Origin: Culicoidibacter larvae
Lineage (GTDB): Bacteria; Bacillota_I; Bacilli_A; Culicoidibacterales; Culicoidibacteraceae
NCBI RefSeq assembly: GCF_005771635.1
Contig: NZ_VBWP01000001.1
Span: forward strand, 248,001-312,000
Direction of reading: 5' to 3'
Length of the DNA: 64,000 nucleotides
The notes under the pieces: model-generated
The model's input: only the letters and a program-made list of their open reading frames with translations
What the model was told of the DNA's origin: nothing
Databases searched by the model: none
Shown: positions 62,558-64,000 of the stretch, one piece after another
Position numbering within the stretch: the stretch's first letter is position 1
How the letters are laid out: every line of letters begins with the position of its first letter
Translations under genes and position numbers: made by a program

Positions 62558-63180
62558 GTGAGCGTTCGGAATATAGACGGGTCGCTGCAAAGAAGGCAAC
62601 AAATAAAGTAGTAAAAAAAGTCGCGTACGGCTGTTTGGGGAGTGTGCTAAGTTTGCCGGTGCTGCTTGTATTGTTAATTGTGGTGATTGCTGCCGCTGCT
62701 TTTTCTGGTGGCAGCAGCGATACACCTGACGGTAGCGATGTGGTTGCCAGTCAATCCGGATTCATCCAGCCGATTGGTGGCGTGATGACTGAACGATATG
62801 GAAATGTAGAAAACCCCTTCGGTCCGGGTGGTCGATTTCACGCTGGAATGGATATTGGGTGTAATAAAGATGATCCAATTAGAGCGGCTGCTGATGGCAT
62901 GGTCGATCGTGCTGATAGTGGTGGTTTTTATAATGGTGGTTGGGGTAATTATATTATCATCGGACATGGTAACAATTTAAAGACCGGGTATGCCCATCTC
63001 AATACAGTCGGAGTTACTTTAGGTCAACAAGTCAAGCAAGGTCAGGTTATTGGCTATTGCGGGACAACCGGTGCCAGTACGGCGCCACATTTACATATAG
63101 AAGTGTATTCAAATGGAACGAGAATTGATCCAGAACCATATTTTCCAAAGTATGAACGAAGTTCAATTGTGAGTCCGTAA
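62554..63180 (+). CDS. M23/LytM peptidoglycan endopeptidase of the transfer apparatus
   Basis: 208 residues. Basic N-terminus, one membrane anchor (about 30-50), then an M23 domain with zinc ligands in FHAGMDIGCNKDDPI (His-x3-Asp) and the active HLH in APHLHIEVYS. It would open the cell wall locally for the mating channel, taking the place of CwlT in ICEBs1. No NlpC/P60 or lysozyme domain is attached. ATGA overlap with the VirB6-like gene. Confidence 0.9.
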   Translation: MSERSEYRRVAAKKATNKVVKKVAYGCLGSVLSLPVLLVLLIVVIAAAAFSGGSSDTPDGSDVVASQSGFIQPIGGVMTERYGNVENPFGPGGRFHAGMDIGCNKDDPIRAAADGMVDRADSGGFYNGGWGNYIIIGHGNNLKTGYAHLNTVGVTLGQQVKQGQVIGYCGTTGASTAPHLHIEVYSNGTRIDPEPYFPKYERSSIVSP

Positions 63181-63201
63181 TTATGAAAGGAGCAAAAATG
63201 T

Positions 63202-63576
63202 ATGGAGTATAGATATATTAATTTAACAGACCATGATATACGCATTGCTGATGGGGGCACGGATGTAGTTATACCGCCATCAGGAATGATAGCCAGAATA
63301 AAGAGTAAAGAACGCCGGTTAATTGGTGTTCATTCAGGCATTAAACAGTACTTACTTGGTGGTCGGCAAATAGAATATCTGCCAGCGCCAGTTGATGGAA
63401 CTATCTATATCGTTTCGAAAGTAGTTCTATCAGCATTAAATGGCCGCAGGAAAGATGTTTATGCCCCGGAACGTATTAAGCGTAAAGGTGGAAGAGTAGT
63501 TAGTGCCAGCGGATTGGTTCAGTTTGAGCGTGTAAAAAAACAAGGTATGCCAATATCAGGAGGTGAAGGGCGGTGA
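63202..63576 (+). CDS. Hypothetical ICE/phage-type protein, 124 aa
   Basis: Starts RYINLTDHDIRIADGG and contains PAPVDGTIYIVSKVVLSAL, then RRKDVYAPERIKRKGGRVV: a beta-rich pattern (DGxIYIVS...R.DV..P) seen in small proteins of phages and conjugative elements whose role is unknown. The ATG follows GAAAGGAGCAAAAATGT. It overlaps the next gene by four bases. Confidence 0.6.
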   Translation: MEYRYINLTDHDIRIADGGTDVVIPPSGMIARIKSKERRLIGVHSGIKQYLLGGRQIEYLPAPVDGTIYIVSKVVLSALNGRRKDVYAPERIKRKGGRVVSASGLVQFERVKKQGMPISGGEGR

Positions 63577-64000
63577 GCAATAAAAAAATATTTGTCGCTG
63601 TTTTACTAATATTAAGCTTATCGATTCTAGCGAATGTATATCTAGTTATGACTCGAGGTGTTGATCCAGGAGAACTTAGTGACCGTGCAACGTTACAGGA
63701 ACAAATAAATGAGCTGCAGCAACAACTTGATGATAAAAATGCGACTACAACAACAAATGATGCTATTCAAGTTCGTGATGGAATTGCGGCCGCAAAAGAT
63801 TTTGTGTATGCCTATTATGGCTATTCTAATTATGATGAGCATCAGGAACGATTGAAGCGGATTAGTAATGTGAGTCCAAATGTACAGGATCGAATTAATG
63901 CGGAACTCGCGTTAAAAGATGTTGGTGTGAGCGAACTCAATATTATTCGTGCAAGCGCTGAACCACTCAGTGAAACGAAGTTTCGTGTCTATATTCAGAT
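63573..64000 (+). CDS. Membrane-anchored transfer protein, 5' part only
   Basis: GTG start behind AGGAGGTGAAGGGCG, running off the right edge. The visible 142 residues have an N-terminal membrane helix (about 5-26, IFVAVLLILSLSILANVYLV), a coiled coil (LQEQINELQQQLDDK) and the start of a globular domain (VRDGIAAAKDFVYAYYGYSN). The layout resembles a second VirB8/TcpC-type or accessory channel protein; the truncated view prevents a firmer call. Confidence 0.6.
   Translation, partial: MSNKKIFVAVLLILSLSILANVYLVMTRGVDPGELSDRATLQEQINELQQQLDDKNATTTTNDAIQVRDGIAAAKDFVYAYYGYSNYDEHQERLKRISNVSPNVQDRINAELALKDVGVSELNIIRASAEPLSETKFRVYIQ

Larger units (their letters stand above)
45270..64000 (+). mobile_element. 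Integrative conjugative element (left part)
   Basis: From the end of tag onward the window changes to mobile-element content: type I and type II toxin-antitoxin loci, a RepB-type primase, NUMOD4-type and DUF2786 proteins, and a transfer module (TcpC, TcpE, VirB4, VirB6, M23 peptidase, surface protein) in the order seen in Tn916/ICEBs1-type elements. The left boundary is only approximate, because no integrase or attachment repeat is visible. Relaxase, coupling protein and integrase must lie past 64000 or be absent. An integrated conjugative plasmid is the alternative. Confidence 0.75.

Overview
The window comes from a Gram-positive, low-to-moderate GC Bacillota (Firmicutes) chromosome. The evidence is gene order: sigH-like sigma factor / rpmG / secE / nusG / rplK / rplA / rplJ / rplL / rsmC-like / rpoB / rpoC, then rqcP / divIC / tilS / hpt / ftsH, and nudix / rapZ / yvcK / whiA / clpP / gap, all familiar from Bacillus. 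Genus cannot be assigned from sequence alone. An Erysipelotrichia- or Culicoidibacter-like lineage would fit but is a guess.

Layout. 1-20.7 kb is housekeeping: transcription and translation core, with an L10 leader and two L1-type leader hairpins, plus a LexA/HdiR-type regulator that faces the other way with paired operators and a tiny membrane protein behind it. 20.7-34.4 kb is a mixed chromosomal stretch: AraC and VOC proteins, the rapZ-yvcK-whiA block, clpP, gap with a cre-like site, a sugar-phosphate deaminase-like gene, a methyltransferase behind a riboswitch-like leader, rubrerythrin, a YkkCD-like SMR pair behind a terminator-bearing leader, and a TraB/GumN protein. 34.5-44.6 kb holds a candidate small RNA with a C6 motif and a nine-gene operon under a promoter with a cre-like site: PTS IIC, glycosylasparaginase, aspartase, CutC, two fumarase subunits, malic enzyme, an M20 peptidase and an M19 dipeptidase, closed by a terminator and followed by a GntR/UTRA regulator. 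Read together, these genes would take up and split GlcNAc-asparagine-type glycoamino acids and send the aspartate through fumarate and malate to pyruvate.

From about 45.3 kb to the right edge lies a conjugative element. Its left part is mostly small genes and RNA structure: an Fst/par-like type I toxin-antitoxin locus, several hairpin-rich non-coding stretches, short antisense RNAs, a NUMOD4/HNH-like protein, a protein carrying a detached DNA polymerase I thumb module, a RepB-type primase, and a RelBE pair. The right part is a type IV transfer operon: sortase-type surface protein, TcpC/VirB8-like, small membrane protein, TcpE, VirB4 ATPase, VirB6-like, M23 peptidase. No integrase, relaxase or VirD4 coupling protein lies inside the window, so the element continues past 64000.

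No rRNA genes, tRNA genes or CRISPR arrays were recognised. All functional calls rest on reading motifs and synteny by eye. No database search was run.
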